Positions 29,873-51,353 of a stretch of 64,000 nucleotides of DNA are shown piece after piece. The stretch covers positions 1,488,001 to 1,552,000 of the forward strand of contig CAVNZM010000007.1 of the NCBI GenBank assembly GCA_963693365.1, read 5' to 3'. The stretch's first letter is position 1. Every line of letters begins with the position of its first letter. The notes beneath the pieces are model-generated. The model saw only the letters and a program-made list of their open reading frames with translations, did not search any database and had not been told where the DNA came from. The DNA is from Amoebidium appalachense (Eukaryota > Ichthyosporea). The position numbers and the translations under genes were made by a program.

Positions 29873-31159
29873 CCTCCCTCCCATCCCCTCCCCCCCCCTC
29901 CCCCTCCCCCTCCCCCTCCCCCCCCCCCCCCCAATCCCCCTTTCTCCCCCTTCCCCCCCCCCTTTACCAAAAAAGGCTAATCACTGAATCAATGATGCAA
30001 TTAATGTCACAGCCGGACGGATAGCCCCCAAATTGGCCCCAATGCATTCTGCCATAACTCAAGCATTCTATTGGCTGTCAGCAACCAATCATCTGGCGCC
30101 GATTGCCGCGATCTGTGCCAATCGACACCCACATGCCCGGTGTTTGTATACTTCAGTGATGGCAGGTGTCAGCTTCTGGCCTCCTGCCCGGAGGTTAATA
30201 GTTCGACAAACACACTGTAAATACGCAATGCCAAGTACGGTCCCCCCTCCCCCCTCCCTCCCCTCCCCCCCCCCCCCCCCCCCCCCCCCCCCGCCGCCCA
30301 CACACACACACATAAACACACCGTGAGTCTCTGTCCCCTCACCCCCTCCAACCCCCCTTCTTTTGCGTGTGATTTGCGAGATGTGCATTATGTTATCTGC
30401 CATGAGTGTGTACTCTGTGCTCTATAGCGGATTTCAGCCCCCCCTCTTTCCCCCCCCTACCCCCCCACCTTTTCCCGTGCCCCCCTCTTCCTCCCTGCCC
30501 CTCGCCTCCCTCTCCCCTCTCCCCCTCGTCCCATTCCTCCCCGAGAATACTTCTCTACGTGTGGAGGAATAGTTGTGTGTGAGTGGCATGTGCATGCCAA
30601 GCTCACAACAAGATTGGTGGTCTTCATTGTGTATCTGTTTAATATCTGGATTTAGTGAATTTCAACTTCCCTCCCTCAAGCCCCCCCCCCCCCCCCCCCC
30701 TGAAGTTTCTCCCCTCCTCCCCTCCTCACCCCCTCCCTCCCTTTCCCTTCTTGTCCGTGGTCTTATCCTCCTTAAGTTGATCGTGTGTGCTGACGCTATT
30801 GTTGTTGTGCCGGAAGTGCCTGTTTTTTTTGTTTGTTTGTTTTTTTTTCTTTCAGTAAAGGGGTAAAATATCTGCCTTGCGCCTTTGTTAACCTTTTCAT
30901 CGCCTTCGTGTTCGTGGCTTTTTCTCTACCGTGTTGATTGCTTCAGTTTTCTTTTCTTTTCCTTTCTTTTTTATTTATGCCTTTTCGTGCTTTGTTGTTT
31001 TTTCTGCTTGCATACTTGCCACCCTCTACCCCCCCTGCCACAGCTTTAACTTGCTCAACTAGTAATCTTAAACAACCTGCCACGGTGAAGAACGAGCAAT
31101 CATCAAGTGTAAGGGGCCAAAACCAGACATAATTGAATAGAGAAGTTTACATACTATGG

Positions 31160-31339
31160 GGTGGTCAGAGCAAGAATCGTGTTTTTACGCCATAGGGTTG
31201 TGGACCGGATACCCAAATTTGCCTCGATTTGATTGGTTCGACATGTCAGCCATTGAACCCTACCAATCAAATCGAGGCAAATTTGGGTATCCGGGCCACA
31301 ACCCTATGGCGTCAAAACACGTTTCTTGCTCTGACCACC
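31160..31339. mobile_element. Foldback element with 78-bp arms
   Basis: Arms 31160-31237 and 31262-31339 are complementary with about three mismatches around a 24-nt loop that itself can pair at its ends. It has no coding capacity and most resembles a MITE or a recent palindromic insertion. It sits about 100 bp before the 226-bp AC array. Confidence 0.8.
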
Positions 31340-31429
31340 GCATAGGTTATACTTTTGGTCACCTCCCTCCCACTCTCCCTCCTTTTGCCTTCACTCAACA
31401 GCCGCACCCACTAGCTGCGTTACTCCTTC

Positions 31430-31663
<234 letters not shown>

Positions 31664-32098
31664 AGTACACACACACAAGCACATTCCTTCCCCTCTCTGC
31701 CCCCCCCCCCCCCCCCCCCCCCCCCTTCCACCCAACCCCACCCCACCCCACCCTACCGGCCCAAACTCCGGTGCTTTTAGATGCATTGGATAACTAAAGA
31801 AAGAAAAGTGGAGTCAAAAAACAATCAAAGCATCCGCTGCCACAAACAACAAACGGACAAGCAAGCCCACACACACGCAACACCTCTGACCTCCTCCCCC
31901 CCCCCTCCCCCCCTCCCCCCCCCCCCCCCCGCCGCCGCCTCCTGTAGCAATCCCTCACCCCTCATCCCCCCCGACCCCATCACCAACCCCCTCCCTACAT
32001 CGCCATGCCCCCCTCTCTCCCTCCATCTTTCCCCCATCCCCCTCCCCCCTCCCCCCGGCCGCCGCTGCCCCCCCCACCCACACAAAACACACCCACAC

Positions 32099-32155
<57 letters not shown>

Positions 32156-32291
32156 CACCCCCCTCCCCCCCCCCCCCCCAAACACACACACACCCACACA
32201 CACACACAAACACCCCCCACACACACACAACACCCATCACCCACCCCACTCCCCTCACTCCCCCCCCCCCCCCCCCCCCCCCCCCCCAAAG

Positions 32292-40735
<8,444 letters not shown>

Positions 40736-41912
40736 TCCGAGTGGTGACTGTGGTCAGTATTGCCTTGTGGTAATAACCTCCCTCCCCCCCCCCCCCCCCC
40801 CCCCCGCGCGTGCACCCCTCCCCCTTCCCACCCCCTTCCCCCCTCGCTCGGACCCCCACCGTGACCACCCGGACCACACACTGTCAATATCACACATACA
40901 GTAGTGACCCTTAATGGCGAGTACATTTTTGTGCTTCAAACCACATTGAAATCCGAATACTCTTTCTCGACGACGATAACTCAACAACCGCGGCAGAAGC
41001 TACAACACTAATCCGGGTTCTCTCTCTCCCTTCCTTCCTCCCTTCCTCCCTCCCTCCCTCTCTCCCTCCCTCCCCAGCCTCACTCAGTTCGCTCACTCCC
41101 TCCCCCTCTCCCTCCTTCCCTCCGGGCCCCCTCCCTCCTTCGCTCCCTCCCTCCCCCCCCTCCCCCCCCCCCCCCAGGGCCCCCCCCCTCTTCACTCCCT
41201 CTTCCCGCTCTCCCCCTCCCCCCTCTACCCACCCCTTTTCTCTCAAGGGTCTTTTCCTTCTCCCCCTCCCCCCTGTACCAGCCCCCCCCCCCCCCCCCCC
41301 CAGTAACTAGTGTAATGTCGATGACTGTGTGGTAGACGGTAGTTTTCAATAAGAGGACTCCAAAGGTCCTCTGGGAACAAAGCGTGACTTCGAAATAAAA
41401 AACAATAAAATAAAAGAAAAGAGAAGAAGAAAAAAAAAGGCCCACTGCATGCGCATGGGCACAACAGTGGCCCCCCTGGGCCACACACGACATGCGCGTG
41501 CCACTGGTACACTGGTTTGGCAATGATTTGGGACAGTTGTTAGTTTATTTAAATTATTTATCTTTTATTTATTTAAATTAATCTTAAACTTTGAGCGGTC
41601 TTGAGGACGGTGCTCACTACGCCGTGGGGGGCCACGCGGAGCAGGGGGGGGGGGGAGGGAGGGGGGGGGGGGGGGGGGGAGGGTTTGTTTACCCGGTAAC
41701 CGCAGCTACTAGTTTAGTAGCCTAGCAGTGATAGGATTTTCCGCTTTTCTTTTTCTTTTTTTGGGGGGGGGGGGGGGGGGGGAGGGGGGGGGGGGGGGAG
41801 GGGAGGATGTTTAACACAGCCCGGTGACCCGATCTTGAGGGTCGTAGGAGAGTCTGCGCTGTCTGAGTGATGCAGCCTTTCACTTTCGTGGTTATGCGAC
41901 CCCCCCCCCCCC

Positions 41913-41949
<37 letters not shown>

Positions 41950-42733
41950 ACCGTGCCCCCCTCCCCACCCCCACCCCCCGAGGCTCGGCCTCCCCGAGCC
42001 CCCCCCCCGGATCCCCTCGGCAACTCGGGAAGCTGGGGAGACCCATCCATCCCTGGTGGCAACCGACCGGTGGCTGCCCAGGCCGGAGAAATTTTAAATT
42101 TAAAGAGCGGCTACTACTCAGTACGGCCCCGGGCTGCCTGTTCATTTTGAAGTTGAAATACTGGAAGTTACTAAAACGTAAACATTTTTGCGGCAGCGGC
42201 TTACTGATAAACTCTCCAATCACCTGAAACGAGTCATGCTACCCCCCCCCCCCCTCCCCCCCCTCCCCCCCCCCCCCCCCCCCCCGCCCTCCACCCCCCC
42301 CTCCAGAAAAAAGGGCTTCCTCCCCCCCCCCCCCCCCCCCCCTTCCAATCGTGACCTCCGGCCCTCTGAGTGAGTCCTGCAACTGCCCGAAGGCTCCTCA
42401 GGGTGTCCGACCCCGCAGCGCGCGCACTGCCCAAGATTATCAGCAAAAGCAGAATTAATATTGATTAATATAATTCTGTTAGGGAGAGCTGTTACGGATA
42501 TAGACTAGAATAAAAGAATTATTCAATATTCATGATCAGGCTGCCAATATACTAGGCTCAGTTGTACAGAGCCTCCGGGCCGTAGGCTAAGTTAGTAAAT
42601 TGAGTTCAACCACAGTGCATGTGGCGCTGCCGTGATCTCGGATTTTTGCGAAATAATTCTGCTCAGACCTGTTTTTGGGGGGGGAATGTGCCGACATGTA
42701 GGTGATCATGAGCTGTGGACATGTAGGTGAGCG

Positions 42734-42782
42734 CAGAATAGCTCAGTGGTTTTGGCCCAGAATTTTAAGCAGACTCTGCCCG

Positions 42783-42818
<36 letters not shown>

Positions 42819-42848
42819 GCGAGCCGAGCCGGATTCGAACCTGCGTCC

Positions 42849-42891
<43 letters not shown>

Positions 42892-42915
42892 GCATCGCCC
42901 TAGTCAGCTAGTATT
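42734..42915. repeat. tRNA-like promoter boxes interrupted by poly-A runs (SINE-like)
   Basis: The plus strand carries GCGCAGAATAGCTCAGTGG, an A-box/D-arm-like block, followed by an A-run of about 31. On the minus strand, TAGCTGACTAGGG (A-box-like), a T-run of about 37 and GCAGGTTCGAATCCGG (perfect B box/T-arm) follow in order. This looks like two opposed tRNA-derived pieces with tails. No complete cloverleaf is seen. Confidence 0.45.
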
Positions 42916-43685
42916 GTGGCGGGAAAATTCTATAGTCTACATTGCGTAGACCATTTGATTACGTCACTCAGTGTAGTCTTCCGCCACCGTTGAGGGGCCG
43001 ATCGCGAAATTTGGGGTATAATCTGCCTATCCGAACAGTAGACAACTGGCATGGCGCACTCATCCGGAGGTAGTACATACTCCACGTGCACATGCACTGC
43101 GGTGCCACGGTGAACATGAAAACAGATTGTGGCACTACACCGTGGAACGCCCACACGCGCGCATATGCATTGTGCACGTATACACCCACTTTGACAATTT
43201 TTCATTTTATTTTATGAGTATCTAGATCTCGTTTTGGTCCCGGACTGCATGGTCCCTCAGGGTCTCTCAGAGGAACACCGACGTCCACCCGGGCCAGCAC
43301 CGTCGGTCATGTGCACGTGACTAGATGTAGCTTGCAACATACCACTGTCCTATAACTATTTGCGCGTACAGGGGTCACCAATACATGTGTTTTGATCATG
43401 AGATCAATAGTTTTGATCTCATGCAGGGTCTAGAATGATTATCATAAGGTTCACAGCCGTACTACGGCGGTAGGGTTCATTATCTTACTAGTGTAACCCC
43501 CCCCCCCCCCCCCCCCGGCCCCCCCTCCCCCCGCCCTGCGCGCCCCCCTCCTCCCCCCTCCCCTCGGCCGGTCATGTGCCACGGGTCCTCATTCTGAGCT
43601 GCGGGATGTGCTCTATTTATTTTATTTTAATTTATTTTTTTGTTGGGGGGGGGAGGGTGGGTGGGTGGGTGGGTGCGGGGTGGGT

Positions 43686-43728
<43 letters not shown>

Positions 43729-44032
43729 GGGCACAAATTTCTACACACCGTGACCACGCACAAGGCTCACGGAGAACTTGTGACGTGGCACACCATGTGA
43801 CAATCGTACACAGATACAACATACAAGCACCGTTGCAAATGGGCCAAGTGACAAACGAACACAGAATCGACATATAGACACAGATATGCCAAAAGTATGC
43901 ACACCGTTTTAAAATTTGCTCAAAAAAGTGATAGGGGCCTGTGTGACGTGCCCGGGCACCGTGGGCCCACACTATAAAATCGTTACATTAATTGTGTCTT
44001 AGTCCGTGGCACACGCACGCGCGCGCACACAG

Positions 44033-44056
44033 TCACGCACACACACACACACCGTG

Positions 44057-44117
<61 letters not shown>

Positions 44118-44156
44118 TCACACACACACACACACACACACTGACACCCACCCACC

Positions 44157-44227
<71 letters not shown>

Positions 44228-44311
44228 TAGGTCATACACTGTGACACACACACACGCGTGTTACGCACACACACACACACACACACACAGACACTGCCAC
44301 ACACGCACACG

Positions 44312-44359
<48 letters not shown>

Positions 44360-44465
44360 ACCGTGACCCTCACACACACACACACACGTGGCACGCACGC
44401 ACACTGTGACACACACACACACACACATGTAAGGTACGCACACACACACACACACACACACACAC
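44033..44465. repeat. (CA)n-rich block
   Basis: Several CA arrays separated by short ACACCGTGGCAC / GTGTCAC / CGTGACAC-type interruptions, a higher-order variant of the CA repeat. Confidence 0.9.
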
Positions 44466-45967
44466 CACAAGTTGACTTTTTCAGCCTATGTTATTGACTC
44501 GGATTCCGAACGAGAAAATTCCGGATAACTTCATTGACAAGCAGGAAAAGAATTATGATCTGCACTTGAGCCTGTTAAAATTTATAGCGCGCACATTAAT
44601 TGTAACAGTTGTCAAGCCTTCCCACGATCATAGGGTGATTACTGGCCTGCCTGACTGCCGTTTGTATGACATGTATTACCCAGCCCAGGCCCGTTACTAT
44701 GACGGGCACCGTGAGGGTCCTGCCGGCGGCCCCTGGTCCGAAAAATTCATCAAGGGCCTCGGACATGCAGCCTGTCGAGATCATAGAGTGACTTTGAAGG
44801 CCGCGGCAATTCTGAGTAAAGCAAGTCAAAGAAACTGTTCGCAAAACGAAAAAAAAATCGCCCTGTGACTTCAATTGATTACCTAAGAACTGAGGTCTTT
44901 CAATTGCAAGCCTCAGACAGAGAGAGTCGTATCCGAGCCTGTACAGCTGTCCTGCATGCAGGCATAGCCGTTTCAAATCTACAGTGCAATATAATATACT
45001 AGCAATTAATTCTTGGTTCTGCGTGCCCGGCCCTGGCGGGCCCCGGGGCACGCCTTACGGGGTTTGAAGCCTTTGGCACGCACACACACGCGCACAAACA
45101 CCTGTAAACAGTGGCATAACCAGTGAACGCATGTCATTGAACGTTCACATGCACATCACAAGCACGCGCACGTCATGTACACTTGCACGCACCACACATA
45201 CATGTGCACAAACACACACACACACGCACACACACTTAACCATAAAAGGTTAGTCTTCATGCAACTACATAAGTGACACTGCAGCTGATTGTGAAGTCTT
45301 GCCCAAGCGGTCACCCATGCATGCATATACCCGCCAAACGGCACAGGCCTAACATATAATAAATAGGCTAGACATGCCATGCCCGAGTCAGCCTGCCACA
45401 TGACACACGTACGCGCACCCGGCGCACGCAAGCGCGTAGGCTACTCAGCGTAGTACTCCGTGACGGTTCTACGTGCACGGACGCGCTCGCAGCTCCGCCG
45501 CTCATGCAGGCACGAATAGCCGGGCAGGCGCTGATCATCATGATCATAGCCTGACGCCAGCAGCAGAGGATCTAGATCTAGATCTCATGGGCCAATCGTC
45601 GAGAGATTTGCCAGAGAATCTTCAAAACTTTGATCTTGTAGATCTGGTATACGGCCGCACATGGGCCGCTGACGCGGGCGCAGTCACAGTGAGTGCATGG
45701 GCTGCACGACGCGTGCGGCACGCACAGTCTCGAAGTGTGTCACTTACAGGTTTTGATAGGCACTTACCTTTGCACATACCATGTTTCCGTGCCGTACATA
45801 TAAGAAGTTTTTGCTAGCGTGATATTCATGTTAACACAAAGATGAAATCACAAAATAGAAAGTATGTGTACACATGTGCATCATGTGCATGCCTGACTGA
45901 TCATGCATGTGCCCATGATCAAATAGACTCTACTCTCTCTACTCTACTCTTTTTCCAAGCTCATACC

Positions 45968-46200
45968 TCTTAGTAGGGTGATTTTTGGAATTTTAAGATT
46001 TTAGGATGGTGATTAAGATTTTAGAAGTAGGGTGATTAAGATTTTGAAAAATAGTTTTAGGTGATAGTGTAAATTTTGGACCGACGTGCAGGGAGACGAG
46101 TTATAAGGTGATACTAAGAGGTACGTGTAAGATTTCAGAAGTAAAAGGTGATTAAGATTTCAGAAGTAGAGAGTAATTAAGATTTTAGAAAATTGGTTTA
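45968..46200. repeat. Degenerate tandem repeat, core GGTGATTAAGATTTTAGAAG
   Basis: At least six imperfect copies of a 20-25 bp AT-rich unit (GTGATTAAGATTT(T/C)AGAAGTA), with a few longer spacers. Confidence 0.7.
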
Positions 46201-49200
46201 GGAAATATTTATAATGTTCTAAACAAAACATGTAAAATCAGAATTAGCTGAAAATCCTTTACTCTTTTTTCAAACTGGTTTATGCAAAACCTGAAACTTT
46301 TTGCTTCAGGATGTTGAATGCAAAGGGAGGGGGACTTTTCCTTAAAGTGGCATCTACAGTAATACAACCCTCTTTAAGCAGTCCTAGCTCTATAAGTATA
46401 AGATATAAAACCTTTATAGAAGTAACCTATCAAATATTAATTTGAATCAGTTAAATAAGGCTTGTGTATACGTACCCCCATATACACAAGGTCCGATACC
46501 CCCTAAAAATAACGTCTTAGTGATCGAAGTCTCTTAGCAATCTTTATCATTTTCCTTTTATAAAGCTTTATATCCCTTCTGGCCCATTTTCTCATTCAAG
46601 AGGCTGTGGAGCTCGTCTCTTGAACACTGACTCATAACAAAAGCCTCACGTTCGTTAGGTCTTACGTGAATTCGAACCTGACAGTGATATTCAAGAAAAT
46701 TGTGGAGCCTTGCGTTCCGTTTCACACAATTCGGAACCTGAAAAGGCTTTGGGATACAGAAACGATAGACAGGAAGAAAAAAAAAAGATAGACATGCCTT
46801 GAGATTATTGTGAGAGTTTCGGAGGTTTCCCGCGTGCTGCTCAGGATCTGATCAGCCTCTGGTGCAGAATCTGTACTGATGTTACTGACAGTGCCACATT
46901 TGTCTGAGGCGTGTGCGTGCGTGACCCACATTACATTGTAGAGTGCGGCCGGGCAACTTCGGGATGACTCAGGCAGCTGCCACCTGCGATCATCACTGAT
47001 TCATCAGCCTGGCTGCTGCATGCTCGAGCACGCCCTCATCTTTGGCCCACGCACACAGCGCGACCGCGGCCTGGGGGACACGTGCACGCCCAAAGCTCGA
47101 TCGCGAGGAGTCGAACATGCGTATTGAAACGTGTTGAAGAAGTTAGCACTACAGCAGTCGCTGTCTGATTCATTCGTTGTCCGTAGGCCATATACCTTTT
47201 CCTGGTCATAAGAATTGGGTTTTGCGGGTGACGACAAAAAGGAATTCAGATACATCACTAATTGGTAGGCTGTGCCGCGGGCACCCTCGGCAGCTCCCCC
47301 GTGACGTCTCCCCCGTGACGTTAGTCACGTGGCGGCAACCCCGAATCGCGCGGCACCGTTGCAAGCTCACACAGGGCCACTTCAAGTAATTGCACAACAG
47401 CCATATCAGTGAGCCAAACGAGTTACAAAAAATAGAAACGTATACTTACATAATAGTATAGTCACAGTAAACTTGTCTACAACCACTCTGGCGTACATGA
47501 TGAAACAGCATCATGAACATGTATTCGCTCACGCGACCCTGCCTTTCTCCCTCGCTTCGAATTTCGGGGGTGTTTTTGTCTGTGAAGTTGTTGCCGACAA
47601 TCTTCAACTGCGGTCGCAGACCCTACAATTGCGGTGCCAGGCCGAACGATTGGCCGGACCGGACAGTGAAAAGCCCAGTCTGGTACACGGTGCCAGGAGT
47701 AGAAATGAGCATGGCCATTGGCAAAGATTGGCCAAATATGCAATATTTCAGGATATTCAAATATGACATGATAATATACGTAACATGTATTTCGATTTTC
47801 ATCGCATTATCATTCCTACATCCTACAGCTACTATTGAATTAATAGGCTAGATGTTAGGCTAGCTGCATTTGATTGGCTGCGCTGGAAAACGCAATAGGC
47901 CGTCGAGTGAGGCTGTGCCCCAGACAGTGTCCACAACATTGTGATTTACAGTGTAAAACCCAATTCGACTTCGAAGTTCAAGGTTTAAACCCTAGAATTT
48001 CAAAAACAAATAATAGTTCAACGGGATCCTCAGCTATTATTGAGTGTGTAGGGTGAATCAGTGGTGCGCACATGTTGGCTTATCCTGATACACGATTGCC
48101 CACATGTCATGCATTGGACGTCCTCTACCTCCATTGGTTGTCGTCTCAACCAATCTATGGCTCCCGATCGGCACACACAGTTGCCGGCCCACGCCCACAA
48201 TCCCCACATCTTTGATATAAACAGCGTTGCCAAAAAGGTTCGGGCACCGGTAGACATCATGATGTGCCTAGAAGCCTTTTACCTCTTTTTACACAACACC
48301 TAATTTTGATGGCGAAGAAAGGACCATATTGAAAAACCGAGAGCCCTTAGTACATATAAAACATCAGTCAGCCCCGTCCGTACAGTGACTGCCAAGTTGT
48401 AATTGCTCACACAAATATTTCTTGATCCAATCAAATGCGTTGCCATAAATAGTGTTAGTGTAAAGAGCTTGGCAAATTCGGGAAGATCTGCGGTATTATA
48501 CGAATTTGTCCACGAGATCACGTGTACCCCGAAAGGATGAAAACAGACCGTCGAAGTTTGATCAATTATTTTTTTTATGCACGTTGGGAAAAGATTGCAT
48601 CATGCAAATTTTTTGTTTGACAACAACTTGAAAAAAATTCTTCGATTGTTAACCAATCTCTAGTTTTTTCTGCACGTGATCCGTGGGAGCAAGAGCCACG
48701 GTAATCGAGTTGCCGATACGAAAAAAACTGGCACGAGTCGTATCGAGGTAGCGCGACACTTGATATGCATTTACTGGTCCAAAAAAGGCCCAAATTAAAT
48801 AAAGTTGTAGTCAATACGAAAAAATTGCATAAACCTAAGGCGGTGGTAATGTCTTCCTTCAACCCAATGTAATTAACAGATTAGCATGAGGTCTTTTCTA
48901 AATGATAGAATGGCATGTCGGCCATTTCACACTTCTCCAAGCTGATTGGCTAATACACCTGCTGCTATGTGAATCCCCCTGCATCTACTGAGCTCAAATC
49001 ATTTTGGGCCCCAAGGGCTTACTTGGAGTTTTTTCAATACCCTTGCATCAGAATCTCAGATTCGGCTTGTTAAGCCGTGTTAAAGGGTTTTCGATTTCGA
49101 CATATGCATATAATATGCGCATGGTATCAACCACACTCGTGCAATAAAGCAATGTGTTTTATTATAATTTTAGCAATATATAATGCTCGTATCAAAGGGC

Positions 49201-50581
49201 TATCACTATAGCTAGAAACTCATTAGTGACAGTCGGAATATTTCATTAATCACAAGCACAAAGTTTCCATAAGAAACCCCCCTAGGAAATATGAAACGAG
49301 TACCTTCTTTTGGGTATCAGGAGACCGGTATGTATGCGAAAGAAAAAAAAAAAAAAAGCTTGGTACGGTCGCTGGGTGGCTGTCGTTTCTGGCAGGGCCG
49401 CCAGTCCTCACCCGTTTGTTCAGTGGTTAGGCCCGATGGGCTACTGTTAGCTATAGCTTATATATATATATGTATATATATATTTTATTAACTTTATTTT
49501 CTCGCAGGGTCTGTTTAGTTAGGCTGGTATAAAGAACCTTCCAACCATTAGTCTAGACACCTGGTTTTCATCGTGGTTAAGTATACTTTCCAGAGGTTCG
49601 CCGACTTGAAACATACAGTGTCACAACTTCTCGTTCGGAAGTGTAACATCCTTTCACAGCGTTCTTCTTTGGAGTAATTCAACGTTATACTTATATTTAC
49701 AACCCTTTATTTTCCTTTTAAGTGATTACATTCATCACTTGAGACTGTGGCCGCCTCGTCAGAGTTCTCCCCAGAACAATTTCGGTCACAGTTTCGCAAC
49801 TAAGACTAGCACCGTCCTTCCCATAAAAGAAAGGTATCCTGAGATCTCCAACTCGTTCACCAGCTTTCCTTTCATCTCAGTTCTCTTAGCGTTCTTTTAC
49901 ACCATCCCCTTTCTTCTTTTATTACGTGAGATCGGTTGCCGGTTCCTACACTAAGACATCCCTTAACCTCTTTGCCAGTGGTGTGTTGGGGCTGTCAACC
50001 ATTTATACCTCACACACCTGTCAAACTAAGCTCGCCGGATGGCCGGCTTTGGAAATTCGACTTCGAAATTTCGTCAGCAATAACACGCGCCTGTCAAAAA
50101 ATTGAGAAGGAATAACTCTTGGACGCTGCCAGTTCCCTTGAAGGGTCACGAGTGATAGCGCAGTTTGACCAGTTTCTATTTTCAACCTGTCGGCTTGAGT
50201 AGCACAGTTGGCAAAACTTTCCCAAAACTTCGCGAATCTTTCGTTTTAAACTGTTGTCTCGACAGATGATAGGGTGGTTTAATGTGTGAGAAAGAGAAAT
50301 TGCGAAAGGGTTATGTGGAGTCCGCTGTTTTTGCCTCCTGAGGCAGGGCCAAGGGTTGCTTCTGTCAAGATGCTTGACTCGCTGAACGGTACTGATCGCA
50401 CGGTCTGCACCAGATTCTATTTTTTTCTTGGTTGATTTGCATTGTTCTCACAGCGTTGTCGATATTAACTTTGACTAAGGTGGGCTCAAAAGCATGAAGT
50501 TATGTTTTGTGCCTGGTTGAACGGTATTTGGTAGTTGAGTGACCAGGTCGAGCCCGAGGATCTGCTCGACACTGAAACACG

Positions 50582-50618
<37 letters not shown>

Positions 50619-50686
50619 AAAGTTCCTGCCTTTTTTCCCAGTGAGTCTTATGCAACATGACTAATGCTGGCACACGTGCAGTGATA

Positions 50687-51316
50687 ATGGCAACCGAAGA
50701 GAAGGCACCTGTCTCCAGCCAGGAGCAGGCTACCCACGAGGACCTGGTACGTGTTTTTGTGAGTGCATAGAAGTGCAGACAGTAGTTTCTAACTGTCATC
50801 ATCAAACATGAATCACCCAGATGGCCCGGAGTTTTTGGAATGCATATTCGCGGTTATCAAGTGTGAATGTGAAAGTCTCTACCCAAGTATACCTCAACGA
50901 CGTTGCTCTCTGTGACACTTTCGACCACCCACTCAGGCCCACCCTTACAACTAAACTTTGCGGAACTTTGTTGGTCATGGGGTGGGTCAAGTTGAGTATC
51001 TTATTCCGTCGTGACACTACATGGATCCCCAACTTCTTTTTAACCCTACGATGAACTTATATTTTTCTGGCCCCTGCAGGAGCCAACGAACGGTGCCACC
51101 GAGGATGGTGAGCCAAAAGTCAACGGGTCGTCTGAGACGTCCAGCCCAAAGCAGGGTGCCAAGTCCCAGTCTCCTCGTGCCCAGGTATTATCCCCCCCCC
51201 CCCCCCCCCCCCCCCCTTCGTGTATGTATACTTCGTACCGTGTTCCGCATTCAACCCCCCCCCCCCCCCCCACAAAAAATATTTTTATCTAGTAGCCGGA
51301 CTGTGTGTGAATTAGT

Positions 51317-51353
<37 letters not shown>

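Larger units (their letters stand above)
40736..50656. other. Gene-poor region
   Basis: No recognisable gene. Contents: C/CT-rich blocks (41030-41300), G/C-runs (41640-42340), tRNA-like boxes with poly-A runs (42734-42915), a C-run 43497-43516, G-run 43687-43728, CA arrays 44030-44465, and AT-richer unique DNA from 45.8 to 50.6 kb with a degenerate 20-25 bp repeat (45968-46200) and a T-run (50586-50617). Two non-repeat open frames (44488-44868 and 45473-45817) have no known relatives and no splice or promoter support. Confidence 0.5.

Noticed and set aside
44488-44868. Non-repeat open frame of 126 codons
   Set aside because: No recognised family, follows a CA array directly, and the opposite strand is also open over much of it. 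Chance cannot be excluded.
45473-45817. Non-repeat open frame of 114 codons with DLDLDL stretch
   Set aside because: No recognisable domain, promoter or splice signals; the DLDLDL comes from a GATCTA repeat.
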